Shown one piece after another: positions 33,082-45,581 of a stretch of DNA of 64,000 bases. Origin of the DNA: Hemileia vastatrix (lineage: Eukaryota > Basidiomycota > Pucciniomycetes > Pucciniales > Zaghouaniaceae); the NCBI GenBank assembly GCA_030280995.1, contig JASXTE010000007.1, positions 4,200,001 to 4,264,000 of the forward strand, in the 5' to 3' direction. The position numbers and the translations under genes are program-made. The notes beneath the pieces were generated by a model. It was not told where the DNA came from. It searched no databases and worked only from the letters and a program-made list of their open reading frames with translations. Numbering within the stretch: the stretch's first letter is position 1; each line of letters opens with the position of its first letter.

Positions 33082-33857
33082 ATGGAGGGTCAATCCTACC
33101 CACAACCAGAGTCTATGAGCATAGAGGAAAAGGACACCCTTCTAAAAAAGATAACAATAAAAAAGTCTTCACCTCCTCTGCAGGATCAACTGTCCTATCT
33201 GGCAAAACAGGTTCTGAAACTAGAGGAATCAAAATCTACCATGCTAAAGGAGGTAGATCAGTTGCAAAACAACTGCAAGGTGGGGTTCCAACAAATGAAG
33301 CAAACCTTGGAGGAGTTAAAGGTAGGGCAGCCAAGCCAACAACCCCCTACCCAAGGAGGGTCACATCATTTCCAGGAAAAAATCTTGGTAGAGAAATAGA
33401 AGTGTGATTGGGTCCATCAGCAGTGGTCAAGCCACAATTGCAACAGGGATCCACCCTCTCATCAGACTGTCTCAGCTCACCTCTAAAAAGGAAAGCAAAA
33501 GCGCCAAAATTCAGGGCTTTCTCCTATCCTGTGGTAAGTATATTACTCTCTCAGATTGAACATAATACTGATGATTACAATATAGGTAATGTTATTGATG
33601 TAAAATCTGTACAGAAAATTGAGGAGGACTTAAGACAATTAGGTTTTGATGTAGATACACCTGATTCGTCTTTTCTTAACAATAACAGTACTATTTATAA
33701 TAATAATACAGCTAATCCTCAGTTTCCACCACTTATTAGTGAGATTAGAGGTTCACAAAACAGTGAAAAAATTGAAAAGGAAGACATGGAGTATTTTAAT
33801 AATAACCCAACTGTCTGTAGAATTGTTTCAGAATTATTGAATAGAATGACTGAGTGA
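33082..33857 (+). pseudogene. N-terminal region of B gag
   Basis: Frames 33082-33399 and 33408-33857. The first is strongly helical and charged (QLSYLAKQVLKLEESKSTMLKEVDQLQNN), a likely coiled coil. The second has a basic PLKRKAKAPKFRAF segment, then Asn-rich sequence. They are separated by a stop/frameshift and joined to the capsid frame by another shift near 33850. No enzyme motif is present. Confidence 0.6.
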
Positions 33858-35248
33858 GAGGAACAGACAATGAAGCTCACAGTGATACAAATTTGTCCTT
33901 GACATTGAACATTTTTCAACTGGCAACAAGAAATAAAGAATTAGATAATGAAAACTTGGCTCTAACTCTTAAATATGATTCTTTAAGTAATAAATATAGT
34001 GAACTTTCAAACAAATTATGTGAGTTAGAAAAATTTTATGAAGCACATTTATTAAAATCTGAATCAAGAACTAAGTTAAATTTTTCACAAAAAAATCAGA
34101 GTGTCTCTGATCTGGTACAAAGATTAACTAAAGTTGAGATTGAAACTGCTAATCTACTAATTAAGCAGGATAATCATAAGTATACACAGTATAATAATAA
34201 TCCTTTCATTGGAAAAAATGAATATCAATCATTTCCCATACCACCACAAATAAACCTATCTGGTGGTAGTGTCAATTCTGAGAAAACAAATGTAAGTCAA
34301 AAATCTGTGCAAGAGGAAATACAAGACCACTTATACAGAGTGAATGAGTTATTGAATTTACCTAAGATTAGTGAGACTAAATTCAATCAGAAGAACTGGC
34401 CAAAGATTGCTCAGTACCCAACTTATTATGGGGAATCCAGCTCTGATTGGCAACATTTTATTCAAAGAATTGACAACTTAAAATTTTCATATAAGTTACC
34501 AGATGAAGAAATAACATCAAAATTAATCTCTCTATTTATAGATGTTTCTTTATTATTGTTTGAAGCTGTTTTGAGTGAGGGTAAAGATTACTCTTGGGCT
34601 GAATGGAAACAACTAATTGAAAAACAATTTGGAGGTTCTAAATTCAGGCTCACTCAGCAAAGATTATATGAGAAAACTAGGTATAATCCATTGAATGGTG
34701 AAAAACCTATGGTATTCTTGATGAACTTAAATAAAATATCAAAAGCCATTGATCCAAAAATGGATTTTAACTTATGGAAAGATAAGATAATATAAAAATT
34801 ACCTATATCTGTCATAGACATTTTTGTAGCTAGAACAATAATGGTTAATGAATATACTGAATTTATTAATATTTGTAATGAAATATCATTAAACCATAAG
34901 TATAAAGCAAGGTACACCACTTATAAACAAAATAATAAACCTGTGAAAAATCAGAATTCAAAACCACTTCAGGAGAAGCAAAAAAAACCTACCGCACCTG
35001 TAGTACCTAAAAAGTATGAGACTAATACTTGTTATAAGTGTAATAAACCTTTGTTTAAAGGTAATAAATGTGAGAAGAATATAAATATTGTTGAAAATCA
35101 GCATGAATCTGAAAATGAAACAGAAAAAAGTAAAGATTCAAGTGATTATGACAGTAATATCTCATATAGTAATGAGAATGAAGTCTGTATGTTGGAAGAT
35201 GATTTGTCCATCTTTGAAACTCCAATATTAAATATAGACTCAAATTAA
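33854..35248 (+). pseudogene. Gag capsid and nucleocapsid of B
   Basis: A coiled-coil start, then a capsid-type domain: YPTYYGESSSDWQHFIQRIDNLK, ITSKLISLFIDVSLLLFEAV, YSWAEWKQLIEKQFGG and RLYEKTRYNPLNGEKP. A TAA at 34793-34795 interrupts the frame, which continues to a degraded zinc knuckle (NTCYKCNKPLFKGNKC). The knuckle keeps the Cys pair but not the His. The acidic tail ends at a second stop near 35246. Confidence 0.8.
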
Positions 35249-35257
35249 TCTTTAATA

Positions 35258-35752
35258 AATTTTGAGGATTCTGAAATCATTAAGGATATGCAAGCTGATG
35301 ACTTGAAAATGACACCTATCACGGTTCCAGCTATCATTTCTGGAGAAAATGTAAATATAGTATTGGACACAGGGGTTGCTGGTTCTGTTGTTTCTACAAA
35401 TACATTACAGAAAATTGAGAGTGATTATAAGTCAAAGCTTGAACCCCTTCAAAGTAGAAATTGGTGAGGTTTTGGATCAGTACTACACCCCATTGGTAGA
35501 TACAAAGCTGCTGTTTTCTTTAAACATCAACATGGTTATGTAAGGGTAACTTGTGACATTGTAGTAATGGACAATACTAATTTTAGTAACTGTTTTATCA
35601 TTGGAAATGACATTCTGACTAATTTTGGTATGAAATTAGACCCTGCTAATAATAATTTTACAATTGGAATGAATGGTAAAAGGAAATTCAAAATAAATTC
35701 TTTTAACATGGTCTTACACGTTGAGTCAGTAATAAATATTCCTTGCAAATGA
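35258..35752 (+). pseudogene. Aspartic protease region of B
   Basis: VNIVLDTGVAGSVVSTNTL holds the DTG catalytic triplet, and IIGNDILTNFGMKLDP matches the downstream protease block. In-frame stops lie near 35465 and at 35750. Same frame as gag. Confidence 0.8.
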
Positions 35753-35767
35753 AGAGAATCCAATGAG

Positions 35768-36779
35768 ATGGAACTTATGGAAACAGAAATTTCAAAAGCA
35801 TCATTTGGTACTCATATAAGTAAAGCTGAGAAAACAAAAATTTTGGACTTAATTAAAGCATTTCCAATGGCTTTTGCACATGTGACCAATGAACTTGGAC
35901 TTGTAAAAGATCATGAGATGAAAATTAGTTTAGCCTGTGATATGGATAATATTCCTGCTAGTCTTAAAAATAAACCATACCCTGCTTCACCAATGAAGAG
36001 GAAAGACATAGAGGATAATATTTAGATGTTACTAAAAATGAACATTCTTGAAAAGGTTGAAACTACACCCAAATATTGTGTAATATCACCAGTGCTAATT
36101 TCTTATGAACAAGATAAAGCAAGACTGTGTTGTGATTATAGAGCATTGAATACATTTACAGTAGATGATATTTATCCCTTGCCAAGGATTGCCTCTATAC
36201 ATGCTACCCTTAAAGGTGCTAAGTATATAAGCTGCCTAGATGGAAATAAAGGGTACCATCAGAATCCTGTAGAAAAGAATTCACAGAGCTTTTTGTTGAT
36301 AACAACAAGTATGGGAATATATAAATATTTCAGGATGCCATTTGGACCAAAAAATGCTCCTTCAGTATTTCAGAAGTTAATGGATATAAAATTCCATAAT
36401 GAAATGATTGAGGGATGGTTAATGGTATACATTGATGACATTATAGTGTTCTCTAATACATATGATGAGCACTTAATCCATTTAAAGAAGGTATTTCAAA
36501 AAATGGATGAAATAAAAATGAACCTTGCATTGAAAAAATTTAAATTGGGTTTGAGTCTTTAAAGTGCTTTGTCATATTGTATCTGGCTTACAAATATGTG
36601 TAGAGCAAAATAAGGTGTCTGCATTCAAGAATATTGGAATTCCTCAAAATGTAAATGATGTGCAATCTTTTCTTGGTATTTGTGGTTATTATAGACAATA
36701 TATAAAGAACTACCAATTAATTGATGCACCATTGGCCACACTTATAAAGAAATCAGAAGCTATCATTTGGAATAATTAA
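35768..36779 (+). pseudogene. Reverse transcriptase of B
   Basis: ARLCCDYRALNTFTVDDIYPLPRI (fingers), YISCLDGNKGYHQNPV (palm), GIYKYFRMPFGPKNAPSVFQKLMD and the catalytic box MVYIDDIIVFS, then NVNDVQSFLGICGYYRQYIKNY (connection). The YIDD box is intact. There is a stop at 36023 and a frameshift near 36560. Confidence 0.88.
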
Positions 36780-36966
36780 AGACAACAAGATTTTGATAAG
36801 TTGAAAGAATGTTTGATGAAGGCTCCTATCTTGGGATTACCAGATTTTCAGTTGCCTTTTGTATTGTATACAGATGCAAGTTTTATTGGTCTAGGTGCTG
36901 CTTTGCATCAAAAAAAAACTTATTGAAGGTCAAATTTAGGAAGTAGTTATTTGCTATATTTTACAT
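36780..36966 (+). pseudogene. RNase H of B, left part (cut by A3)
   Basis: FVLYTDASFIGLGAALHQK carries the first Asp of RNase H. After a frameshift it reads EVVICYI up to the A3 insertion. The remainder resumes at 49637. Confidence 0.85.
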
Positions 36967-38067
36967 TGTGGTCTTCCAACATTGGCGGAGCCCTTTGTTG
37001 GTCTGTTTGGTGTTGTTTTGATATGTATTAAATGGCATTGTTTAATAATTGGGTGTTTTTCTGGAATTATTCAGCAAATATTGAGACTTCTGGGATGTGG
37101 GTATTACCATTGGATAGCCCCGGTTTTTCTCTATATTTTATGTTATGGTGACATTTTTCATATTCTAAGTATTTAAGGGATTATTTCTCATTTTTCATTT
37201 TAAAATATTGCTGTTTAATTTTGTTTTTTGCATTTTATGGGCTAACCTTAAGTCTTAGTGTTAAGTGCTTAGTACCATTAGAATGGGCTAATTTTCTCTA
37301 CGTTTCCTTTTTCAAAGTTGTTATAGCCTAATTATGTGTTTTAAAGGTTTTAGTAGTTGTAGTTTATTTTTCTAAGTATTTTGGGTGTTTATGGAGGTCT
37401 TTGGTGGTTTTCTGGCTTCAGGGTGGTCCGGCTGCCTCAGGAGGGCCTCCTGACGTCTGGCGGACCACCTTCCTCAGTGCTAGAAGTCTGGGAAGCGTTT
37501 CTAGAGGGGTTTTATGCAATTTGGCACTCAGAAACGCCAAATTTGTTGATGTGCATGGGCTCTTAGATAGTGGTCTGTGTGTATATAGTGAATAAGACTG
37601 TTTGGGGCAACCTTAATCATTATACAACCATCTGGAGGTGATATCCTTGTTGCTCACTCAGTTTTCACTGTTTTCTGGCCACAGTTAGCTGTGTTTGTTG
37701 CAAGGTTAGTTCTTCATTTAACTTAACTTTGGCAACTGTTTTCTCTGGTATAGTCTTGCAAGCTATATCAAGTATTATTTCTGTCTCTGGTGTGGATTTG
37801 CAACCTACATCAAGTATCATTTCTTTCTCTGGTGTGGACATTGGTCTACATTTCAGTTCTTTGGTTTGGTAGTCTGTCTGGAGACTACTTTCTTCGCTGA
37901 TCAGGCAGCCAAGTGTATTGGAAAAGGGGCTTTAAACAACAGAAACCAATTTACTATAGCAGGTAGATCTCACTTATATTTTTCTAAAGGGACAGGGGAT
38001 TTTATCTATGGTTTTTCTCCAACTCCCTTGGTCAAGGCCTATAGCTAGTACTATAGGATTGTCTACA
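36967..38067 (+). repeat. A3 5' LTR (1101 bp)
   Basis: Pairs with 48535-49636. Its cassette (37414-37469) includes GGAGGGCCTCCTGACGTC. Confidence 0.93.
37414..37469 (+). repeat. GC-rich cassette in the A3 5' LTR
   Basis: CAGGAGGGCCTCCTGACGTC core with GGTCCGGC and GGCGGACC arms that pair as an inverted repeat. Related to the Z2 cassette at 46660-46718, which is in the opposite orientation. Confidence 0.75.
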
Positions 38068-38071
38068 TTTC

Positions 38072-38088
38072 TGGCTCCCAATGTGGGG
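38072..38088 (+). promoter_or_regulatory. Primer-binding site of A3
   Basis: TGGCTCCCAATGTGGGG, four bases after the 5' LTR. Confidence 0.8.
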
Positions 38089-38160
38089 TAGGACCTTCTA
38101 GTTCTTTGGAATCTCTGTTGTGTTTGGTTGGTCCTTTTTGGTGATTTTGGTCTGGAAAAA

Positions 38161-39231
38161 TGGCTTCTGGTTCATTTATTCCTGTGGTGACTGTCAGTGG
38201 GGGGGAAGGTCCTCCTGCTGTGATGGGTTAGGGAGTGTGTGAGGATTAAAACTTGGGATGGTACCAAATTTAATGGGGAAGATGTGAAGTGGTTTCTGGA
38301 GAAATATGAAACTTCTTCTGGTGTGGATGGTTCTTCTTACCTGGACATGGTGAAGCAGATCATTTTCTTCATTGGTGATAGGGCAGTGGAGAAGGAGGTT
38401 GTGGCCATGTCTAGCTACTAGAAGAGGGATTGGAAGTTGTTGTGCAGGGAGATAGTGGATAGATGGGGTGTCAGGTTCACTATGGTGGATCTGAATAAGA
38501 TTGTCAGTGAATGGCAGTCTTATGGTGGTGTTGGCAATTTACTCAGTTATAGGAAGTTTCTGCTGCAATTTGATCCTGTGGTAGAATATTTGGTGGAAGT
38601 GGAGGATCTGGCACATGAAAATGCTGCCAAAGATGTTTTTTGGTCTTCCCTGGCTAGAGATGTCAGGATGGATGTGTTGAAGGAGTTGTCAAGGAAGGAA
38701 TTGATGAAAACTCTTTCCAATGGGGACCAGAAGTTGAGTCCCTTGGACATGGTGAAGGAGGCTGTGGAGGCTCATTTGAAGTTGTTGGCTGTGGACACCT
38801 ATCAAGAGGGGTGTGCCAATTATGTCAGCAAAGTCAGTGAGGCTTTGACTGAAGAGGAGAGTAGAGTGAAGAAGGAAGAGAAGCATATGGTGGAGGTTCC
38901 CAAGCAGGAGAGTGACCCAGTGGTGGAGCAGTTGGCTGATCTGACAAAACAGCTAAATATTTTGGTTCAGGAGGCTAAGAAGGCTAATAGGACTCCTTCT
39001 CAGCCTAGAGATTTTGATAAAAGGGCTGGTAGGAGTGATCCTTGGGTCTGCTCTTATTGCAGCAGGAGGGGGCAAAAGTCCAATGATTGTTGTGCTCTGA
39101 ACAGAGATGTGTCAGAAGGAAAGGTGGAGTTTAATGGCAGGGTGTTAAAATTCCCTTATGGTTCATTTGTGAAGCCCAGTGAGGGGCAAGATCCTTTTGA
39201 TTTGGTCAGGAGAAGAAATGGTCTCAATTAG
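38161..39231 (+). pseudogene. Gag of A3
   Basis: MASGSFIPVVTVSGGEGPPA starts at 38161. A frame change at about 38228 leads to RIKTWDGTKFNGEDVKWFLEKY, and a TAG at about 38419 is followed by RDWKLLCREIVDRWGVRFTMVDL. The zinc knuckle is CSYCSRRGQKSNDC: the His of CCHC is Gln, so zinc binding is probably lost. It stops at 39229-39231. Confidence 0.88.
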
Positions 39232-40362
39232 AGGAAGCCAAGGTTTGAGGAGATCCCTGATCAGGGGAAGTCTTCTGCTAAGGCAGATGAAGATGTCAAG
39301 GGGAAAGGGAAGGAGGTTAATAAAGTTTCTTTTTCTACTTCCTTTGGTGGTTTGGAGTTGTATTCTTGTGGAGGAAATTCAAGTGGTGAGTGCTTGGCTG
39401 GTGTCTATGATGTTGAAGCTGGAAAGGTGGGAAGGTATAAGAGTAGTTCTCAGGCCCAACCAAAGCCTAAGGCTTCAAAGGCGGATCCTAAGCTGAGTGC
39501 AGCCAGGAGGAGGTACAGAAAAAAGGAGCTGTACAAGATGCAGAAGGGAATTTCTGATATGGGCCCCCCCCAGTTTTGGTGCATTGGACATGAATAGTTA
39601 GCCAATGCCAATGGATGTTGATTCTGACTCAGAGGAGGATGTCCCTTTGGATTTATTGCCAAAGTCTTCTGGAGTTAGAGGTGTTGGTGAGGGATCTGGT
39701 TTGATTCCTGTTGATGGAAAATCTGTTGGTGGTTCTTGTCCTCAGGAGATTTATAGGACCAAGGTAGTGAAGCCAAGGGCTCACTTTGAGAGGCCTGTAG
39801 TTTCTGGCCAATCCAATGTCATGGAATCTGTTCTAGAAAGGATGACTCAGGGTCAGGCTTCCTTTTCTTATGGGGAATTGCACGCTATCAGTCCTGGGTT
39901 AGCTGATAGACAAAAAAATTCTTGACCAGGAGAAGGTTTTCTTCTGGGGAGGTGGAATACATCTGTGATTCTACTTAGAAGTTTGGTGAGGGGTTGGAAA
40001 CTCATTTTTCAGCTCCTCTGGGTTATGTCAATGTCACTCTGAATGGCAGGGAGGCTAGGGCATTGGTTAATTCAGGTTCTCAGATTAACTTTATTTCTTT
40101 GTTTGAGGCTACTAATCTGAGCCTCCCCATCAAGACAGGAATTGGGGGGAATTTAACAGGGATTGGTTGTCATGTCACTGAGTTGATTGGGACAGCTGAA
40201 TTTGTTAAGCTGGATGTTGGTGGAGCCTCTGGAAAGGTTGATTTTTACATTTCCAAAGGTAATGTAAAATCTGTTTTAGGTGGACCATTCTTGATGGATT
40301 TCTAGTCAAGAATTAGTTATCAGTTTGACATGGGAATCAGTTTGGAGTTGGCCGGTTAAGAT
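39232..40362 (+). pseudogene. Gag-protease linker and aspartic protease of A3
   Basis: Frames 39352-39597, 39605-39925 and 39994-40305 parallel A1. The protease site reads ALVNSGSQINFIS: the catalytic Asp of DSG is Asn (AAT). LGGPFLMDF and a degraded end follow. Nonsense changes and shifts split it. Inactive as it stands. Confidence 0.85.
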
Positions 40363-40560
40363 GAGAGGAGGCTTCACATGAGGTTATCATCTCCTGGAGA
40401 TTATGGTTGGGAGGCCTGGCCTGGCTTGTCTTCAATGTGCCAGTGCATAGATTGTTTTAGGAGAAGGAAAGAAGTGGGTGCTGCCTCTGGGTTTTTGGAG
40501 TGTGGCTCAGGCTCTAGTGAGAGTCTGTCTTTTTTAGATTAATAAGGGCTGATAGCCCTA

Positions 40561-41398
40561 GTGCTACAACCTCTCCCCAAGATGAGGAAATCCCAGGTTG
40601 TAGTAGGTCAGCTCCCTTGGAGATATACTAAGTGGATTATCAACTTTCTCTTTTTAATGTTTCTCTTCTCTGCAAGTATTCTTTATGTTTTTTGTCAAGT
40701 ATCTGTTCTCTCTCAGGATTTTCAATTATTTTTAATACAACTTCAAAAATGAAGATTGGCTATATATCTTTATTGAAAGATATGCGGAAAACTTTTGGAG
40801 TGGTGTGATTGGGGTCTAAAAGTAAGTCCTCCCAATTATGCACCGCTAGGGTTTCTTCTACGCCTTTCAAAAACATTACCTTGGCCACACATGTGAGAAA
40901 TGGGGAAACCCTTGGTTTTTATTCCAGGTCTGATAGTTAAGATGTCTTGAAGATCCCTCAAGTTGACGGTGGAGCCACAAAGTACAAGAGGGTAGCGCAG
41001 AAGATTAGGCCTGACAATCAGCCTATGCCTGTGGGTTTGAATCCACCTTTGAAGAGACCTCTGTTGTCAAGAGATTTGTACTGTACTCCTCTGGTGAAGA
41101 ATCCACCTGATTTTGTGGAAACCACTCGGGTGACTGTGGAGAGGTTGTAAGTTGTTAATTTTGGTCCTGAATGGTGGTTGTCTGATGAGGAAAAGAAGTT
41201 GTTGTTGCACGTTATTGTGCTTAGGGAGAAAGTGGTGGCATTTGTTGAAGAGGAAAGGGGTGTGTTGAAAACTCTTATGGGGAAGCTTACTTGATTTCTG
41301 TGGTTTTTCATGAGACTTGGCAAATCAAACCTATTCCAATTCCAGCTGCTATTAGGGATGATTTTCTGGAGATTGTTAGGGAAAGAGTCAGGACATAA
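40561..41398 (+). pseudogene. Pre-RT region of A3
   Basis: Contains one copy of the MRKTFGVV ... SSQLCTARVSSTPFKNITLATHV segment and MPVGLNPPLKRPLLSRDLYCTPL. It lacks the 22-residue tandem units of A1. It is broken by stops and shifts, including before RT at about 41397. Confidence 0.7.
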
Positions 41399-42169
41399 TT
41401 GTATGAACAATCAACTTCTAGTTACTCAAGTCCGGTTTTCTGTGTCAAGAAACAGAATGGGAAGTTGAGGGTGGTGCATGATCTTAGGGCCTTGAATAGA
41501 GTCACTATCAAGGATGCCAGGACACCACCAAGTGCAGAGAACTTTGTGGAAGCTTTTGCTGGAAGGGTGTGTTATGGTTTGGGTGATATTATGGGTGGTT
41601 ATGATGAAATGGAACTTCACACTGATTCACGGCCACTCAAAATGTTTGAGACTCCTTTGGGAAGATTTCAGCTCACTAGGTTGCCTCAAGGAGCAACTAA
41701 TGTTGCAGTATATGAAGCTCAAATGGCTTGGATTTTACAGGATGAGGTTCCAACTCATGCTGGTATTTTTATTGATGACAGTGGAATAAAAGGACCCTCA
41801 ACTGATTATGGAAAGGAAGTGCTGAAGGAGAACCCAGGAATAAGGAGATTTGTTTGGGAATATGCAATTACTCTAGAGATAGTATTTTTTAGAATTGAAG
41901 AGGCTGGTATGACCATTTCTGGGTTAAAGTTTTGTTGTTTTGTTCTTTCTCTGGAAATTCTGGGTCATTTTTTATGTAAAGAGGGAAGGATTATGACAAA
42001 GAAGAAAGTTAATAAATTTCAGTCATTGTTAAGGCCCAAAAATATTACTGAAGTTAGGGGATTTTTGGGAGTTTGTGTGTACCTCTGGATTTTTATTAAG
42101 GATTTTTCTTTATTGGCTTCAATTTTGAGAAGGTTGACCAGGAAAGATGCAGAGTGGAAATGGACATAA
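41399..42169 (+). pseudogene. Reverse transcriptase of A3
   Basis: SSYSSPVFCVKKQNGKLRVVHDLRALN, YGLGDIMGGYDEMELHTDSR, LPQGATNVAVYEAQM (one residue shorter than A1) and the catalytic box GIFIDDSGIKGP with both Asp kept. The connection follows to a TAA at 42167 where A1 reads TEEC. Confidence 0.9.
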
Positions 42170-42904
42170 GAAAGTGAAGAGGCTTTTCAGAAATTGAAGA
42201 AGGTGGTAGGTGAAGATATTACTCTTCACAAGTTGGATTATGGAAGGGAAGCTGGAAAAATATATCTGGCAGTGGACTCAAGTTATATTGCTGCTGGTGC
42301 TGTTTTGTCTCAGGAAGACAAAGCTGGGAAGGTCAGGCCAGTAAGGTAAGAGTCTGTAGTTTTTAATGAGGTGGAATCTAGGTATTCTCAGCCAAAGTTG
42401 GAATTGTGTGGTGTAGCAAAAATTTTGAAGAATCTACAAACCATTTTGTGGGGGCAGCATTTTGAGCTGCAGGTGGACTCTAAATCTCTGGTTCAAATGA
42501 TCAACACACCTAGTCTTCTAAATGCTCCAATGACTAGGTGGGTGGCATTTATTCAACATTTTTCCTTTGACCTGGTACACAAACCAGGCAAAACTTTTAC
42601 AATGCCTGATGGATTATCAAGGAGGCCACCTACAGATGAAGATTCTGATTCTGGAGAATTTGATGAAGATGTTCCAGTAATTAGGGCCAGCGCAAAGGGT
42701 GCTGAAGATTTTTCTCTCCTCCCCCAAGAGGCTAAACTGGATGATTCTTCTCGCCTCCACCAAGAGGTTAAACTGGATGGTTCTTATCTTGATTCTGGAG
42801 ATCAGGACGTTTTTGTTTATGAAGATGGGGCCGTTGTTTGGGATGGCTCAAAATTAGAGAATGGTGTTTTTGTTGGTGAACTGGATTTTCTTAAGATCCA
42901 GTAA
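42170..42904 (+). pseudogene. RNase H of A3
   Basis: LAVDSSYIAAGAVLSQED, a TAA near 42348, then VESRYSQPKLELCGVAKILK, LQVDSKSLVQMINTPSL and MPDGLSRRPPTDED. The acidic linker has a 17-18 residue internal duplication (LPQEAKLDDSS / LHQEVKLDGSY) not seen in A1. Confidence 0.88.
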
Positions 42905-42916
42905 ACAAAAAGAGAG

Positions 42917-43786
42917 GTGCCAAAGCTTAGGTATTGGTGTCCTGGATGGGCTGGTTGTGTTGCTCATGTGTACACCAGAGATTTTGATGATAGGGTTTCA
43001 CCCTTGGATGTTGATATGTTGGATTTTGAAGGTGATACCTGGGGTCAGATATGGTTTTATTTTATTATGTTTGAATATCTGTTAACCTTGGAGAGGCCAG
43101 ATATTTTTGATGATGATACTTGGGTGGAAATCAAGAAGAAGAGTCCTGGCTTTTATGTGTCAGGAAGGAGGTTGATGAGGAGGAGACATTTAAATCCTCA
43201 AGTGGTGGTGATTCAGAAGAAGGGTCAAGAATTGGTTTTGAAGTCTTTGCATGAAGACCTTGGTCATAGAGGCTTTGGGGAGACTTATAGAAGGGCAGCA
43301 GATAGGTTTTGGTGGCCAGGTATAAAGTTGGCTGTGCAGGGTCCGGTTCAATCTTGTGAAGAATGTCAGAGAAGGAGTCACTTGAAACCTAAAGAGGTTG
43401 GCCGTGCTACTGCTGAAACAACTTTGTTTGGAAGAGTCAGTCTGGATGCTGTCCATATCAAAGAGGGCATGTATAAATACTTGATTTTTGCCAGGGATGA
43501 TTTGTCTGGTTGGGTTGAGGCGGTTCCTTTGGTGAATTTGACTGCCAAAAACATGGCAGAATTTTTGAAAAAGGAATGGGTGTTTAGGTATGGGTTAATG
43601 AAGTTGGTGACTTTTGATGGCAGTCCAGATTTTGGAGCTGAATTTAAAGAAGCCGTCGCAAGTATTGTATCTAAAGTCAGAATGTCTAAACCTTATTATC
43701 CTGAAGCCAAAGGCATAGTTGAAAGAGGCCATCAATTTATCAAAAATGCTTTGGTAAAAATGTGTGGAGATAGTGCTGAAAAATGA
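42917..43786 (+). pseudogene. Integrase of A3
   Basis: Zinc domain LHEDLGHRGFGETYRR ... SCEECQRR with both His and both Cys. Catalytic Asp in LDAVHIKEGMYKYLIFARDD, Asp in VTFDGSPDFG and Glu in YYPEAKGIVERGHQ. Intact over 289 residues, but preceded by a stop at 42902 and ended by TGA where A1 has Trp (AEKWRHY). Confidence 0.9.
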
Positions 43787-44310
43787 AGGCATTATTTACC
43801 CTTGTTGTTATTTGCTGATAGGGTCACTGTGAAAAGGACAACTGGCTATTACCCTTATTAATTAATTTTTTGGAAAAAAGCTCTTCTACAGGTGGATTTG
43901 GAAGTGTCTCTTATCTTGGAATTGATTGGGATGATATATTCTCAACAGAAGATTAGCTATGTGCCAGGATGCAACAGTTGGAATGTAGGGAGGAATGTCA
44001 AGAGAAGGCAAACTCTAGAATGATGAAGATAAGAAATCAATCAGTCAGATACTGGGACAAAAAGTTGGCTCATAGACTCAGGAATCCCTTGAAACCTGGT
44101 TGTTTGGTTTTGGTGTATAATAGAAGTTTGGTGAGTCAGTGGGGAAAGATGTTTTTTGACAGATGGAATGGACCTTAAAGAGTCAGATTTCAGGTGTCTG
44201 GAGGTTCTTATGTTTTAGAGGAGTTAAATGGCGCAGTCTTAAGAAGAGAGTGGCTGCGGATCAGGTGAAGATATTTTATTCTAGAGTCACTATAAGTGAA
44301 AAAGATTGAC
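43787..44310 (+). pseudogene. C-terminal integrase and end of pol, A3
   Basis: HYLPLLLFADRVTVKRTTGY, then MKIRNQSVRYWDKKLAHRLRNPLKPGCLVLVYNRSL and DRWNGP, as in A1, with several stops and shifts. Ends near HNEDKLW (about 44330). Confidence 0.8.
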
Positions 44311-44394
44311 TCCACAATGAGGATAAACTATGGACCATTCTTTAATTTTTAATTTTGGTGATGCTGTGCATCTGTTTTGTTGGAAACTTTTTGT

Positions 44395-44830
44395 TAGAAG
44401 TTACCTATGGGTGGGGCTTCTAGATTTTTTTGGGCAAGTGTGGGGGTAACTGGTTGGCTGGCTGCTCTATCAACAGTTACCCCAGATTGTCTGTTTCTAA
44501 CCCCCTCTATTAATTTGGTTGAACCCTAGTATTGGTTGTTTTTCTTCACAGGCTTATTAGTCCTCTATGACTTTTAACTGGAAATTCTTTTTGTCTTCAA
44601 GTGCCGGACTCTTCACGCTTATTGGTTTTGGTTTAATGTTTCAGATTTTGTGTTTTTGTTAGAAGGTACCCAGGGGGGACTTCTTGATTTTATTTTGGCA
44701 AGTGTGGGGGTAACTGATGAGCTGGCTGCTCTGTAGAACAGTTACCCCAAATTGTTTGTTTCAAGTATTTTTCTGTCCTAGTTGAATCCTAGTTCTTATT
44801 TTTGTTATTCAGGTTTTAAGTCCACTATGA
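44395..44830 (+). repeat. Tandem hairpin units HP1 and HP2 of A3
   Basis: HP1 44443-44483 and HP2 44707-44748, both perfect GGGGTAACTG / CAGTTACCCC stems, 264 bp apart. Confidence 0.82.
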
Positions 44831-45125
44831 CTTTAAACTGGCTTGGGACTGGCTTCTTTTGTCTATTTGGTTTGGTGGGGGATCACTGGTCGTCTCCCAT
44901 CATTTTTACTTATTGGAGGGAGCCCATCCAGTGATCATTTCCTTGGACTGGACTTTCTATGCAGGAGGACTTTGTCTTTTTCTTTTCTTTAATTTTTGTG
45001 TCTATGGTTGTGTTTGATGGTATTTTTAGATTATTTACTTTTTTTCTATTTTTTTCTTTTAATTTTTTATGGGAGTTATTAGGATATAAATAGGGAAAAT
45101 TCACAAAATTATATTATATGGTGTC

Positions 45126-45353
45126 ACCACATCAGGGTCACCTGGATGTGGGCAAGCATTGGTTGGGAAAGGCTCATCAATTGGCCAGGCAATTCTATTT
45201 TCTTTCTTTTTTCTTTTTATTTTCTTAATTTCTATTTAAGTCATCTTTCTTTCAATTCATTTAAATTTTGTTTAATAGTGTATCCACATCAAGGTGCACT
45301 TGGATGTGGGTAAGGTATCAGGGGATCAGCTCATAAATTGGCTGGGGATACCA
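45126..45353 (+). repeat. Two CACATC/GATGTG modules of A3
   Basis: 45126-45195 and 45285-45353. The second keeps the GGTATC ... GATACC arms. AT-rich AAATA-type simple repeats follow at about 45380-45475. Confidence 0.72.
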
Positions 45354-45581
45354 TTTTTTTTAGTATGTTAGTAGTTTAAAATAAAAACAAAAATAAATAA
45401 AATAAAATAAAAAATAAAATATAAATAAAATAAAAATAAAAATAAATTAAATTAAATTAAAATAAAAATAAAAAAATTATTCTATATATATCTGTTAATA
45501 ATTATTCTTCTCTCTATTCAGTGAATTATTAATTTCTTTTTTATATTAATGTCTGGAAGAAGAAGCCTCCAGCGGTTGGTC

